Below are positions 1 to 8,194 of a DNA stretch of 64,000 nt, in pieces. The number at the start of each line of letters is the position of its first letter. Position 1 is the first letter of the stretch. This DNA is from Streptomyces sp. LUP47B (GTDB lineage Bacteria; Actinomycetota; Actinomycetes; Streptomycetales; Streptomycetaceae), in contig NZ_MJAH01000007.1 in the NCBI RefSeq assembly GCF_001746295.1, positions 395,738 through 459,737 of the forward strand, given 5' to 3'. A program made the position numbers and the translations under genes. The notes below the pieces were generated by a model. The model had not been told where the DNA came from. It did no database searches and saw nothing but the letters and a program-made list of their open reading frames with translations.

Positions 1-133
1 CTCCGAACGGATACCGGTCTCCCGGAACACCCACCACGCGCCCGCGAACACGCAGCGTGAACTAACGGCCACTTGCGGGCGGCGGGTCAGCCCGGAAAGC
101 CTGCGCGGGGCTCCGCCGCCCGTCCGCCTCTTC

Positions 134-1846
134 TCAGCTGCCGCTCCAGGGATCCGCCCTGCGCGCCAGCTTCTTCGCCCGGCGGCGTGCGTCCGGGGGG
201 AGGCGGTGGAGGACGGTACGGGCCGCGCGGCGGATGGGCGGGACCGATGTGGTGCGCAGGTAGATGCGGTGCGGGAGCGTTGCCTGGCCCGGTGGGCGTA
301 CGGCGAGGCGGAGTTGGCCGGCCTGGCCGCCCCAGCCCGAGACAACCAGGTGGGGTGGAGTACCGACCCTGACCGAGCCGAAGCCGAGACCGGGGCCGGG
401 GGCGGTCCCGAGGCCTGGGCCGGCACCGCGCGTCGCGGCGTCGCTCCGAGTCACCCGCGCCCTGCGGCCCACACCGAGGAGTTGGGCGCTCACCCACACC
501 ACGTGCGTGCCCGGTTCCATCGGCCGGCCGCCGACCAGGGTGAGCGGGTCGATGGCCGTTTCACCGGTGAGTACGACGCGGTGGCGGCCACCGCCGAGTG
601 GTTGCGTACGTGGCGTCAGGTCGGCGTCCGGGTACCACCACAGGTCCTGGGCCGTGTCGTGGACGAGAAGTTCGCCGTGGGCGTGGCCGAGGGGATGCGG
701 GGCCTCCCAGCCCTCGGCGCCCTTGATGCCGTCCAACAGGTCGGGGTCGAGGAGCATACGGCCGTAGCGCTCGACGAGAGCGAGGGGTTCACCGCCGGCC
801 CGGCGCATGCCGATCGTGGTGGTGACGTGGAGTTTTCCGTCGCGCCAGCGGATGTCGTCGACGGTGACCTCGGGCCTGATGCGCTGGGTGCGGCGGGAGA
901 GTTCGACGAGGGAGTCCAGATGGCCCTCCTCCAGCAGGTGCGCCCTGAGTCGGGTGAGGGCAGGTAGGCCGTCGCGGACACCGGGCGGGTAGGCCTCGAG
1001 GGCCATACGGCGTACGACGTCGAATTGGCGCTGGAGGTCCTTGCCGGTGCGCTGGAGGACGCGGGGTTCATTCACCGGGCGAAGCAGTTCGACGCGGTAG
1101 GAGCGGCGGAGCAAGTGGTTCTGCAGGGGGCCGGGTCGGGTGTCCTGCTTGATTGCCTCGACGACCGTGCGGAGATGACCGTAGTAGTTGTCCGGGGTGG
1201 TGCCGCGGCTGCTGTTGTTGCCGCCGTCGTCGCGGCGCTTCCATACATAGCAAGGGTGGTCGGCGAGGATCGAGACCGTCTTGGCGCGCAAGTAGGCGCG
1301 GGCCATGAAGAGTTGGTCCTCCAGCCGCACCGGGCCCTCGGGGAACCTGAGGTCATGGGCGAGCAGGAAGTCGCGGCGGAACATCTTGTGCGGGGTGAGG
1401 CTCTCCATGAGAGGTGCGTCCTCGACCGTGCAGCGCTCCACCGTGCGTTTGAAGACGTTGCTGGGGCCCGCCATGGTGCCGATGACCTTGCCCAGGACGA
1501 TGTCGGAGCCGTTGCGGGTGGCCAGTCGGTGCAGGTGTTCGAGCGCCGCCGGGGTCAACTCGTCGTCCTGGTCGACGAATTGGACGTACTCCCCGCGGGC
1601 CTCCCGGATGCCGACGTTGCGGGGTTTGCCGGGCCAGCCGGAGTTCTCCTGGTGGATCACACGCACATGCGCATGCTTGCCTGCCAACTCGTCGAGCCGC
1701 TGCGGGGAGTCGTCGGTCGAGCCGTCGTCGACATAGATGATTTCGTACGCGTCCTTCCCCAGGGTCTGATGTAAGAGTGACGGCGCACATATATCGACAT
1801 ATCGGCCCGCGTTGTACACAGGCACCACGATGCTGACCTTCAGCAT
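134..1846 (-). CDS. Family 2 glycosyltransferase with C-terminal accessory domain
   Basis: Probably transfers a sugar from a nucleotide-sugar donor to a cell-envelope polymer; the acceptor cannot be read from sequence. The N-terminal 220 residues are a GT-A fold: SIVVPVYNAG at 5-14, VDDGS at 39-43 and DQDDE at 92-96 (the metal/nucleotide-binding Asp cluster). The remaining 350 residues are a separate domain rich in beta-prone sequence ending in a basic tail, an architecture seen in teichoic-acid-type GT2 enzymes. There is no signal peptide or clear membrane segment, so it is likely cytoplasmic. The ATG follows a GGGGGGAGC ribosome site. It stands alone, divergent from the SRPBCC gene; bases 1-133 beyond its stop hold nothing recognised. 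Confidence 0.85.
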   Translation of the reverse strand: MLKVSIVVPVYNAGRYVDICAPSLLHQTLGKDAYEIIYVDDGSTDDSPQRLDELAGKHAHVRVIHQENSGWPGKPRNVGIREARGEYVQFVDQDDELTPAALEHLHRLATRNGSDIVLGKVIGTMAGPSNVFKRTVERCTVEDAPLMESLTPHKMFRRDFLLAHDLRFPEGPVRLEDQLFMARAYLRAKTVSILADHPCYVWKRRDDGGNNSSRGTTPDNYYGHLRTVVEAIKQDTRPGPLQNHLLRRSYRVELLRPVNEPRVLQRTGKDLQRQFDVVRRMALEAYPPGVRDGLPALTRLRAHLLEEGHLDSLVELSRRTQRIRPEVTVDDIRWRDGKLHVTTTIGMRRAGGEPLALVERYGRMLLDPDLLDGIKGAEGWEAPHPLGHAHGELLVHDTAQDLWWYPDADLTPRTQPLGGGRHRVVLTGETAIDPLTLVGGRPMEPGTHVVWVSAQLLGVGRRARVTRSDAATRGAGPGLGTAPGPGLGFGSVRVGTPPHLVVSGWGGQAGQLRLAVRPPGQATLPHRIYLRTTSVPPIRRAARTVLHRLPPDARRRAKKLARRADPWSGS

Positions 1847-2119
1847 GAACGCTCCCCCCAGCGGAGACCATGTGTCTCCTGTTGTTCATTGGACGTTCAG
1901 ACTCTGACAAAGGTTGTCCCACGCGGAGGAACGGGTGACCCTGGCCCGGACAGTCCCGTGGATCAGTTCAGTGCAGGGCGTCGCTGAGCGCTGACGTCAG
2001 GACGACCGGGCCGCGGGCCGGCGCGATCCCTGCGGCGCGCACCCACCGCCGATCACGGCCATGCTGGAGTGGACGGAGCGCCGACGGCAGCCGGGACCGG
2101 GGTACGAGGCGGTGAGACG

Positions 2120-2578
2120 ATGACGATCGACGTGACAGTGCGGCGCGAGATCACGCTGCCGCCCGAGCGGGTGGCCGCGTACGCCATGGACTGGCGCCAC
2201 GACGCCGAGTGGACGCAGGGCATCCGTACGGCCGAGCTGACCCGGCAGGCGGACGGCGGCGGCTTCGGGACGGGCGCCGAGGTCACCCGCACGGCGCACT
2301 TCCTCGGCCGGCGCATCGACTACGTCCTGCGTGTGGCCGCGTACGAGCCTCCGAGGCTGCTGGACATGGTTTCCGTGGCCGCTCCCATGCCGATGCACGT
2401 GACCTACTCCTTCGAGGCACACCCGCGCGGCACGCTCGCGGCCATCCGGGTCCGGGGCGGCCCCGGTGGCCTTCTGCGCCTGGCATCACCCCTGCTCGCT
2501 CGCCAGGTCCGTTCCTCCCTCACCAAGGATCTGCGCGACCTCGAGCGCAGGCTGTCCGAGCGGCAAGGAGACACCTGA
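2120..2578 (+). CDS. SRPBCC (START-like) family protein
   Basis: A 152-residue helix-grip-fold protein of the polyketide cyclase/SRPBCC group that probably binds a small hydrophobic ligand; no catalytic function can be assigned. The fold is suggested by the opening beta strand (TVRREITLPPERV), the central FLGRRIDYVLRVAAYEP stretch and the long amphipathic C-terminal helix ending LRDLERRL. The reading frame is open further upstream, but the ATG at 2120 is preceded by a GAGGCGGTGAG ribosome site and begins exactly at the domain. Its stop overlaps the start of the TfoX-like gene (TGATG), so the two are translationally coupled. Confidence 0.8.
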   Translation: MTIDVTVRREITLPPERVAAYAMDWRHDAEWTQGIRTAELTRQADGGGFGTGAEVTRTAHFLGRRIDYVLRVAAYEPPRLLDMVSVAAPMPMHVTYSFEAHPRGTLAAIRVRGGPGGLLRLASPLLARQVRSSLTKDLRDLERRLSERQGDT

Positions 2579-2907
2579 TGGCGTACGACGAAGGGCTCGC
2601 CGAGCGCATCCGCCAATACCTCGCTGCGGACCCCGGCGTCACCGAGAAGCGCATGTTCGGCGGCATCGCCTTCCTGCACGAAGGCAATATGGCCGTCGGC
2701 GTGACCGGCGACGAGCTCATGGTCCGCGTCGGTCCCGACGCCGCCGACGCGGCCCTCGCCCGGCCCGGGGCGCGGGTCTTCGACATGACCGGCCGTCCGA
2801 TGCGCGGCTGGGTCGTGGTCGCCGGGTCCGCCGTGACGGAAGACGAGGCCCTGGGAGCGTGGATCGACGAGGGACGCGCCTTCGCGGCGAGCCTGCCGCC
2901 CAAGTAA
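2578..2907 (+). CDS. TfoX N-terminal domain protein
   Basis: A 109-residue protein that is essentially one TfoX_N domain: MFGGIAFLHEGNMAVGV near residues 24-40, then the VRVG and GRPMRGWVVV strands. In proteobacteria TfoX (Sxy) is a competence regulator, but stand-alone TfoX_N proteins in actinomycetes have no established role, so no function is inferred. The ATG overlaps the preceding SRPBCC stop by one base, and the two genes form a bicistron. Length and composition are normal for the family. About 165 bases separate its stop from the convergent LLM oxidoreductase, with no clear terminator. Confidence 0.85.
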   Translation: MAYDEGLAERIRQYLAADPGVTEKRMFGGIAFLHEGNMAVGVTGDELMVRVGPDAADAALARPGARVFDMTGRPMRGWVVVAGSAVTEDEALGAWIDEGRAFAASLPPK

Positions 2908-3072
2908 CGGCGGGCTTCACCGCGGGCCTGCCGCCCAACCACTGGCCCCCAACCGAGGGATGTCGAACAGCGGCCAACCGCTCCAGGCGCCGCCGTGACA
3001 CAGAGGTGGGACTTCGTCGGAGGCGAACCAGGGCCGGCTCGGCGGTCGCGTCCTAGACGACGATCCAATGGG

Positions 3073-3972
3073 TCACTGACCGGCTTCCGGACGTGAGTTC
3101 CGCGTTCCCATCGCATCCAGTACGGCCTCCAGCTGCCGCAGCGGATCCGGGCCGGCGATCCGCAGGACGACCGTGTCCGCGCCGGCCGTCGCCAGAGCCC
3201 GGAGACGCTCGGCGGCCTGCGAGGCGGGGCCCGAGACGGTGAACACCTCGTGCGGCGGGCGGCCGAGCCAGGCACCGTGGCCCTCGATGTGCGGGTGCAG
3301 GACCTTGGCCACCTCGTCGGCGTCGTCACCGACGCAGGCGAAGGCGAAGACGGTCAGGGCGTGGTCGGACGCGGCACCGCCCTTGGCGGTCAGAGCGCGG
3401 GCGTTCTCCAGATCGCGCGGGCCGTGGCCCTCAGTGATCACGGTGCCGTCCGCAACGCGGCCGGACAGTTCCAGGGAGCGAGAGCGGACAACGCCCGCGA
3501 CCACCGGCGGCACTTCCGTCGGCGGATGTGTCAACTGGACTCCCTCCAGGCGCACTTCACGACCCTTCAGCTCTACCCGCTCCCCGCGCAGCAGCGCACG
3601 TACCGAGGTGATCGTCTCCTCCAGCAGGGCCAGCGGCGAACGGGCCGCGGCGCCCACCTGGGCCATCCACTCCTGCACCCCGTGCCCGATCCCGGCCACC
3701 AGCCGTCCGGGGAACACCCGTGCCAGCGTGGCCAGTTCCATCGCCAGAAGCGCCGGGCTGCGCAACGGGGCGGGGGCGATGCCGATACCCACCTTGATGC
3801 GTTCCGTGGCTCCCAGGGCCACGGCCGCTGCCGACACCCCGCCGTTCCACCCGAGGTCCTCCACCACCCACACGTCGTCCACGCCGAGCGCCTCTGCCTG
3901 CCGCGCGAAGCCGGGCAGCCCCTCCGGGGCCCAGTCGCGGTCGTACATCACGCCGATCCGTACGTTCGTCAT
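3073..3972 (-). CDS. LLM-class flavin (F420/FMN)-dependent oxidoreductase
   Basis: A 299-residue bacterial-luciferase-like TIM-barrel enzyme, cytoplasmic, expected to use F420 or FMNH2; the substrate is unknown. Family features seen are the N-terminal RIGVMYDRD strand, the VVEDLGWNG segment near 36-44, the KVGIGIAPAPLRSPALLAMELATL core near residues 60-83 (written here in part only as a landmark), the FPGRLVAGIGHG loop and the C-terminal GADTVVLRIAG strand. Length is typical of LLM proteins. It is a single gene on the minus strand; its promoter must lie in the roughly 250 bases before the oxidoreductase remnant at 4225. Confidence 0.88.
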   Translation of the reverse strand: MTNVRIGVMYDRDWAPEGLPGFARQAEALGVDDVWVVEDLGWNGGVSAAAVALGATERIKVGIGIAPAPLRSPALLAMELATLARVFPGRLVAGIGHGVQEWMAQVGAAARSPLALLEETITSVRALLRGERVELKGREVRLEGVQLTHPPTEVPPVVAGVVRSRSLELSGRVADGTVITEGHGPRDLENARALTAKGGAASDHALTVFAFACVGDDADEVAKVLHPHIEGHGAWLGRPPHEVFTVSGPASQAAERLRALATAGADTVVLRIAGPDPLRQLEAVLDAMGTRNSRPEAGQ

Positions 3973-4224
3973 AGGCGGAACCTATGGGCTGGTGACAGCT
4001 CGTTCAACGGGGCATGCGGGGGGACGGCCACGTCAACCGGCCTCGGAGCACAGACCGTTCCACACGCAGGCGGTCGTCGGGCGTGGCAACCCTGACCGGC
4101 TCTCCATCCCGTCGGTGCATGACCGGGCCTCCGTGCCCGGCCGGTCTACGCGCCAGGTCCCCCCGGTCTGGACGGCGGTTTGGACATGCCCGCTTCGGCA
4201 GCCGGAGAGCCGGCCGGGGCTGGT

Positions 4225-4458
4225 CACCGCGACGCCCTGAACGTCCTGCGGACCTCGAACTGGCTGTGGCCCAATGTGAGCCCCGCGGAGGAGATCGCCC
4301 CCGGTAAGCGCACCGGTCGCTTCCGGATCGGCGGGGACCAGCCCGTCCTCGACGCCGACGGCCGCAGCCGTGTCTCGGTGGAGAACATGACAGTTGCCCT
4401 CATCGACGAGGCGGAGCCGCCCCGCTTCGTTCAGCGCCGCTTCACCGTCGGCTACTGA
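4225..4458 (+). pseudogene. C-terminal remnant of an NAD(P)-binding oxidoreductase
   Basis: About 77 codons match only the C-terminal third of atypical SDR/NmrA-like NAD(P)-binding proteins: SNWLWPNVSPAEEIAPGKRT, a FRIGGDQ segment, then VENMTVALIDEAE and RRFTVGY at the stop. The frame stays open back to 4180, but the upstream sequence does not resemble the Rossmann half, and no GxxGxxG motif is found in the preceding 250 bases. It is therefore probably the tail of a deleted gene. A strong hairpin sits 20 bases after the stop and is likely the original gene's terminator. Confidence 0.65.
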
Positions 4459-4477
4459 AGACGCGAGCACAGATCGC

Positions 4478-4505
4478 CGTGGGGGAATTCGTGAACTCCC
4501 CCACG
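4478..4505 (+). terminator. Hairpin after oxidoreductase remnant
   Basis: Arms CGTGGGGGAATTC and GAACTCCCCCACG pair over 13 positions with one mismatch around a 2-base gap. There is no T tract, as is usual for Streptomyces terminators. It lies 20 bases past the remnant's stop codon. Confidence 0.55.
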
Positions 4506-4816
4506 GGCGGTCGGCTCTACATCAGACAATCCGAGCGGGCGGCTGCTGCCGGTCCGTTGGCATGGTGGCTCGGGTTCTGGTCGTAGCCATCACCGCACCA
4601 CGGCCACGACGACGTGATCGCGCATCAGCAGCGGCTGCTTCCCCACCCGGGCGAGCGAACCTGAGGCGCTCTCGGCAACCCGCGCCCGCCGCCCCACCCC
4701 CGGACCAGCTCGTGGGCAGCAGCGCAGTCGCCGACGCACTCCCCGGGGGCCGCTGCCGGATCGAAGGAGCGGCGTGGGGTGGAGCGGGGTGGTCCGGTTC
4801 CGGAACCCGCCCCGGC
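4506..4816. other. Gap without a recognisable gene
   Basis: About 310 bases between the terminator hairpin and the DUF5302 gene. Open frames here are high-GC shadows with Pro/Arg/Ala-rich translations and no ribosome site. No repeat or operator was noticed. Confidence 0.5.
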
Positions 4817-5059
4817 TCAGCCCCCGCTCTTCCGCCGGAACGACCGCTGGCTCGCGGCCGGGCCGTGCGCTCCACGAATCTTCGAGGCCTGAGGGTTGGC
4901 AGCGAGATCGGCGGCGTCCGCCTGCGCACCGCGCTTGCGCGCCAAGGCCTCGCGGAACTTGCGCTTGAGGTCGTAATTGCCGTCGCTGTCGGGCGCGAGT
5001 TCGGACGTCTCGGGCTCAGCCGGCTCCGAACCTTCTGGGGATGCAGCTTCTGCGGTCAT
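4817..5059 (-). CDS. DUF5302 domain protein
   Basis: A small, strongly charged cytoplasmic protein of 80 residues. The N-terminal 30 residues are acidic and probably disordered (MTAEAASPEGSEPAEPETSE), followed by the basic DLKRKFREALARKR helix and a tail containing SKIRGAHGPA that resembles DUF5302 proteins of actinomycetes. Their function is unknown. An upstream in-frame ATG exists at 5092, but the ATG at 5059 follows a perfect AGGAGGTCACG ribosome site, which decides the start. It appears to be monocistronic. Confidence 0.85.
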   Translation of the reverse strand: MTAEAASPEGSEPAEPETSELAPDSDGNYDLKRKFREALARKRGAQADAADLAANPQASKIRGAHGPAASQRSFRRKSGG

Positions 5060-5402
5060 CGTGACCTCCTGGGTTCGGGCAGTGGGAATCACAGCTTGTC
5101 ATGCCGGGCGCGGTACGTGGCGCCGGTGTTCCTTCTCAGGCCCGGTATCCGCCTCGCCGCCCGGCGCCATGTGATGTCCCGGCGCAGTGCATCAGACAGA
5201 ACGCCGTACGCCATACGCCGTCGTCCCATCCCCCTGGCAGCATCCCTGGGTGTCCGGACACTTCCACCAGGTTAGACGTTTCCGCAGGTCAGCGGCTTCT
5301 TAACCGAGATGACAACGGTCACCGGTGCAGCCTTTGGTGATTCGCCCAGGAGTACGTTTCACTGCGGGCAAGGCATCCGCTGCGAGGGGGAAGGCGTACA
5401 CC
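5060..5402. other. Divergent intergenic region, DUF5302 / CDF exporter
   Basis: About 340 bases that should contain promoters for both flanking genes. No convincing -35/-10 pair, palindromic metal-regulator site or RNA structure was recognised. The last 30 bases carry the GAGGGGGAAGG ribosome site of the exporter. Confidence 0.45.
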
Positions 5403-6422
5403 ATGGGCGATCACACTCGCGGGCACGATCCAGGACACGAGCACGGAGGAGGGCACGCAGGCCACTCCCATGGCGTCTCGGCGGACGCCGACCGCCGCTG
5501 GCTGGGCATCGCGCTCGGCCTGATCGCCGTGTTCATGGCGGGCGAGGTCGTCGCCGGTGTCGTGGCCCAGTCCCTCGCCCTGATCTCGGACGCGGCGCAC
5601 ATGCTGACCGACGCCGTGTCGATCGTGTTCGCGCTGATCGCCATGCGGCTGGCTGCCCGCCCGGCCCGCGGCGTTTTCACCTACGGCCTCAAGCGCGCCG
5701 AGATCCTCTCTGCTCAGGCGAACGGCCTGACCTTGCTGCTGCTCGGCGCATGGCTCGCATACGAGGCCGTGCACCGGCTGATCGATCCGCCCGAGGTGGA
5801 GGGCGGGCTGGTGTTCGGCACAGCCCTCGTCGGGATCGTGGTGAACATCGCGGCCGCCTGGTGCATCTCCAAGGCCAACCGCTCCTCGCTCAACGTCGAG
5901 GGTGCCTACCAGCACATCCTCAACGACCTCTTCGCGTTCATCGGCACCGCGGTGGCCGGTCTGATCGTGCTGCTCACCGGGTTCGCCCGCGCCGACGCCA
6001 TCGCCACGCTCGTGGTGGTCGCCCTCATGGCCAAGGCCGGGTACGGGCTGCTGCGTGAGTCCGGCCGGATCTTCCTGGAGGCCGCCCCCGCAGATGTCGA
6101 CCCGGACGCACTGGGCGACAAGCTCGTCGCCCAGGCGGCGGTCGTCGAGGTGCACGACCTGCATGTCTGGCAGATCACCTCCGGCCAGTCCGCCCTCTCC
6201 GCGCACGTGCTGGTCGAGCCCGGCCGCGACTGTCACGCCGTCCGCCGCGACCTGGAGGAGCTCCTCCAGCACGACTACGGCATCACCCACACCACGCTCC
6301 AGGTCGATCACGTCCCGGAACAGGTCCTGCAGGTCGCCCTGGCCGGTGAACGAGCGGGCGACACCGCGCACTGCGAGGACCCGCACGGCCCCGTCCACCG
6401 GGGCGGACCGCACAAGCACTGA
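5403..6422 (+). CDS. Cation diffusion facilitator (CzcD/ZitB-type) metal exporter
   Basis: A proton-driven exporter of Zn(II), Co(II) or Cd(II) in the cytoplasmic membrane, 339 residues. A His-rich N-terminal tail (residues 4-24, eight His) precedes six transmembrane segments. The metal-site signature of the family is present: H66/D70 in HMLTD and H171/D175 in HILND. The C-terminal 90 residues form the cytoplasmic metal-sensing domain (VEVHDLHVWQITSG) and end in another His cluster. The ATG at 5403 follows GAGGGGGAAGG; an earlier in-frame start at 5325 has no such site. The decayed ArsR/CmtR-like gene just downstream suggests it once had a local metal-responsive repressor. Confidence 0.92.
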   Translation: MGDHTRGHDPGHEHGGGHAGHSHGVSADADRRWLGIALGLIAVFMAGEVVAGVVAQSLALISDAAHMLTDAVSIVFALIAMRLAARPARGVFTYGLKRAEILSAQANGLTLLLLGAWLAYEAVHRLIDPPEVEGGLVFGTALVGIVVNIAAAWCISKANRSSLNVEGAYQHILNDLFAFIGTAVAGLIVLLTGFARADAIATLVVVALMAKAGYGLLRESGRIFLEAAPADVDPDALGDKLVAQAAVVEVHDLHVWQITSGQSALSAHVLVEPGRDCHAVRRDLEELLQHDYGITHTTLQVDHVPEQVLQVALAGERAGDTAHCEDPHGPVHRGGPHKH

Positions 6423-6490
6423 CCTTCGCGCGGGCACCCGCCGACGGGACGAAACTTCGTGGATTCAGATCTCCGTGCACCGTAGAAGGC

Positions 6491-6690
6491 GTGCCGGCCA
6501 TCGTCTCCGACGTCGACGCCCCGGCCCGACTCGGCCGCGCCCTCACCGACCCGATCCGATCCGATCCGCTGCCGCGTCCCGCTCGCTTTGAGGAAGGCCT
6601 CGGCACACCCCGGCGAAAGCCTCGGCACACCCCGGCCGACCTGGCCGCCCAGCTGGAGATCCATCCACGCCCCGAAGCCCGTCGCGCCGA
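6491..6690 (+). pseudogene. Decayed ArsR/CmtR-family metal-sensor repressor
   Basis: From the GTG at 6491 the frame reads APARLGRALTDPIR, close to the start of actinobacterial ArsR/CmtR repressors. A GATCC triplication near 6556-6570 then throws it out of frame. In the next frame the text continues IRCRVPLALRKASAHP, and the original frame recovers PADLAAQLEIH. A 17-base direct repeat (CCTCGGCACACCCCGGC, twice near 6598-6635) adds a second lesion. The winged-helix half and the Cys metal ligands are missing. It lies 68 bases after the CDF exporter, the usual partner of such repressors. The family match is from memory of the signature, not a search. Confidence 0.5.
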
Positions 6691-6742
6691 CCAAGCCATC
6701 TCCTTCGGATCATCCTCCCGGGCGTGCGATAAGTTGCCCGTC

Positions 6743-7291
6743 ATGACTCAACTCGGCGTTGTCGCCTGGCCACTTGACCCGATCAAAACCGAGCGGCTCG
6801 TGCTCCGCGAGTCCGCGGCCCGGGACCGCGCGGCGTTCATCGAACTGCTCGCCTCATCGGATGTGCACACCTACCTCGGTGGCCCTCAACCGCGTGATGA
6901 GCTCGAGCGCTCGGTGCCTGAGACGCCCGGGCGGCGCCCCGGTCTCTTCGTGATCGAGCTCGACGGAGCGATGATCGGCACGGTCGAGGTCAGCCGGCGC
7001 GAAGCGGAGCGTCGCGGCAACGTCCGTCCGGACGCCGGGGAGGCCGAGCTCAGCTACCTGTTCCTTCCGGAGGCGTGGGGACGCGGTTACGCCACCGAGG
7101 CATGCGCGGCTGCACTCGACTGGTTCGCCGACGCGCATCCCGGCGTGCCGGTGGTGCTCTACACGCAGACCGCCAATGCCCGCTCAATGCGCCTCGCGGC
7201 CAAGCTGGGGTTCACCGAAGTGAAACGCTTCGAGAAGTGGGACGCCGAACAGTGGATGGGCGAGTGGTCCCCGGTCACACCGCCCGCTTGA
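6743..7291 (+). CDS. GNAT family N-acetyltransferase (RimJ/RimL-like)
   Basis: A 182-residue acetyl-CoA-dependent acyltransferase, cytoplasmic. The RimJ/RimL pattern is clear: TERLVLRESAARDR at 13-26, ELSYLFLPEAWGRGYATEAC containing the Q/RxxGxG/A acetyl-CoA loop as WGRGYA, then YTQTANARSMRLAAKLGF near the C-terminus. The acceptor could be a protein N-terminus, an aminoglycoside or a small amine; sequence alone does not decide. The frame is open upstream through the ArsR remnant, but the ATG at 6743 starts the domain. It is convergent with the TetR gene. Confidence 0.88.
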   Translation: MTQLGVVAWPLDPIKTERLVLRESAARDRAAFIELLASSDVHTYLGGPQPRDELERSVPETPGRRPGLFVIELDGAMIGTVEVSRREAERRGNVRPDAGEAELSYLFLPEAWGRGYATEACAAALDWFADAHPGVPVVLYTQTANARSMRLAAKLGFTEVKRFEKWDAEQWMGEWSPVTPPA

Positions 7292-7465
7292 GGTCGACAC
7301 GGCGGCCGGGAGTCACGAAGCGCTTCACCGAGCTGTTCGGCCCGCCCTACTGTTCCCCCGGCACCCTGATCATGACCGCATTCCGCGCGCGGAGGCCGGT
7401 GACGCCGGGGACCCATCGTCGGCCCAGTGCCATGCGGGTAGGTGCGGTCGGCCGTGGACGGCCGG

Positions 7466-8062
7466 TCAGCCGTCCTGGCTCACCGCCGCGTCGAGGAGCG
7501 GGCCGAGTTCGCGGGCCACGATCATCAGCGGACGGGTGTCCCGCTCCGCCCGGGCCATGAGGATCGCTCCTTCCAAGGAGCTGACCATGAGGGTGGCCAG
7601 CGCGGCCGCTCGTTCCTCGGGCACGCCCATGTCGGTCAGCGCCCGAGCCACCGGAGCGGTCCAGGTGGCGAAGGCCTCCGCCACGGCCCCCCGCGTGGAC
7701 GCGGTCGACTCCGCCCAGTCCACCGTGGCGGCGGCCACGGGGCAGCCGCCCGCGAAGCCGACGCTTTCGTACTCGTCGGTCCACTGGCGCACCATTTCCG
7801 TGAACAGCCCGCTCGGCGTCGGTTCGGGCAGGGCGGCGAGAAAGCGGGCGACTCGCTGGCCCGCGTATCGGGCTGCCCACTCCACCGCCTCGTTGACCAG
7901 TTGCTCCTTGCCGCCGGGGAAGTAGTGCTGGAGCGAACCGCGCGGCGCGCCGGCGTGGGCGGCGACCTCGCGCATGCCGGTGGTGGCGACCCCGTCGCGC
8001 CGGATGAGCTGAGCAGCGCTGAAGACCATCCGCTCCCGTGCTCCCCTCTCGGGCACCGCCAT
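7466..8062 (-). CDS. TetR/AcrR family transcriptional regulator
   Basis: A 198-residue one-component repressor. The N-terminal helix-turn-helix covers roughly residues 8-55, with GVATTGMREVAAHAGAPRGS followed by LQHYFPGGKEQL, the canonical TetR recognition-helix region. The C-terminal ligand/dimer domain (CPVAAATVDWAE, LMVSSLEGAILMARAE) resembles the YcdC/LmrA-like subgroup. The longer open frame to 8470 runs antisense into the dehydrogenase gene; the ATG at 8062 follows AGGGAGGT and gives normal length. Two perfect inverted repeats in the divergent promoter region are its likely operators, so it probably represses itself and the dehydrogenase gene. Confidence 0.9.
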   Translation of the reverse strand: MAVPERGARERMVFSAAQLIRRDGVATTGMREVAAHAGAPRGSLQHYFPGGKEQLVNEAVEWAARYAGQRVARFLAALPEPTPSGLFTEMVRQWTDEYESVGFAGGCPVAAATVDWAESTASTRGAVAEAFATWTAPVARALTDMGVPEERAAALATLMVSSLEGAILMARAERDTRPLMIVARELGPLLDAAVSQDG

Positions 8063-8099
8063 CGCCGACCTCCCTGTGTGGTGGGTAATGGGGTCCACT

Positions 8100-8144
8100 C
8101 TATGACCGCCGTCATAGACGCGCTTACTATGACCGCTGTCATAG
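8100..8144. promoter_or_regulatory. Tandem TetR operator palindromes
   Basis: Two 18-bp sites: CTATGAC-CGCC-GTCATAG at 8100-8117 and CTATGAC-CGCT-GTCATAG at 8127-8144. The 7-bp arms are perfect and identical in both copies, and the centres are 27 bp apart. They sit between the TetR start (8062) and the dehydrogenase start (8195), where such a repressor would control both promoters. Confidence 0.8.
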
Positions 8145-8194
8145 TGTGCGGCGACGGCTCGGCTTTCGGCATGAGCCGGAGAAGGCGGTGCCTT

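Noticed and set aside
73..967. Plus-strand frames across the glycosyltransferase gene
   Set aside because: Shadows of the minus-strand glycosyltransferase, with Arg/Pro/Gly-rich translations and no motifs.
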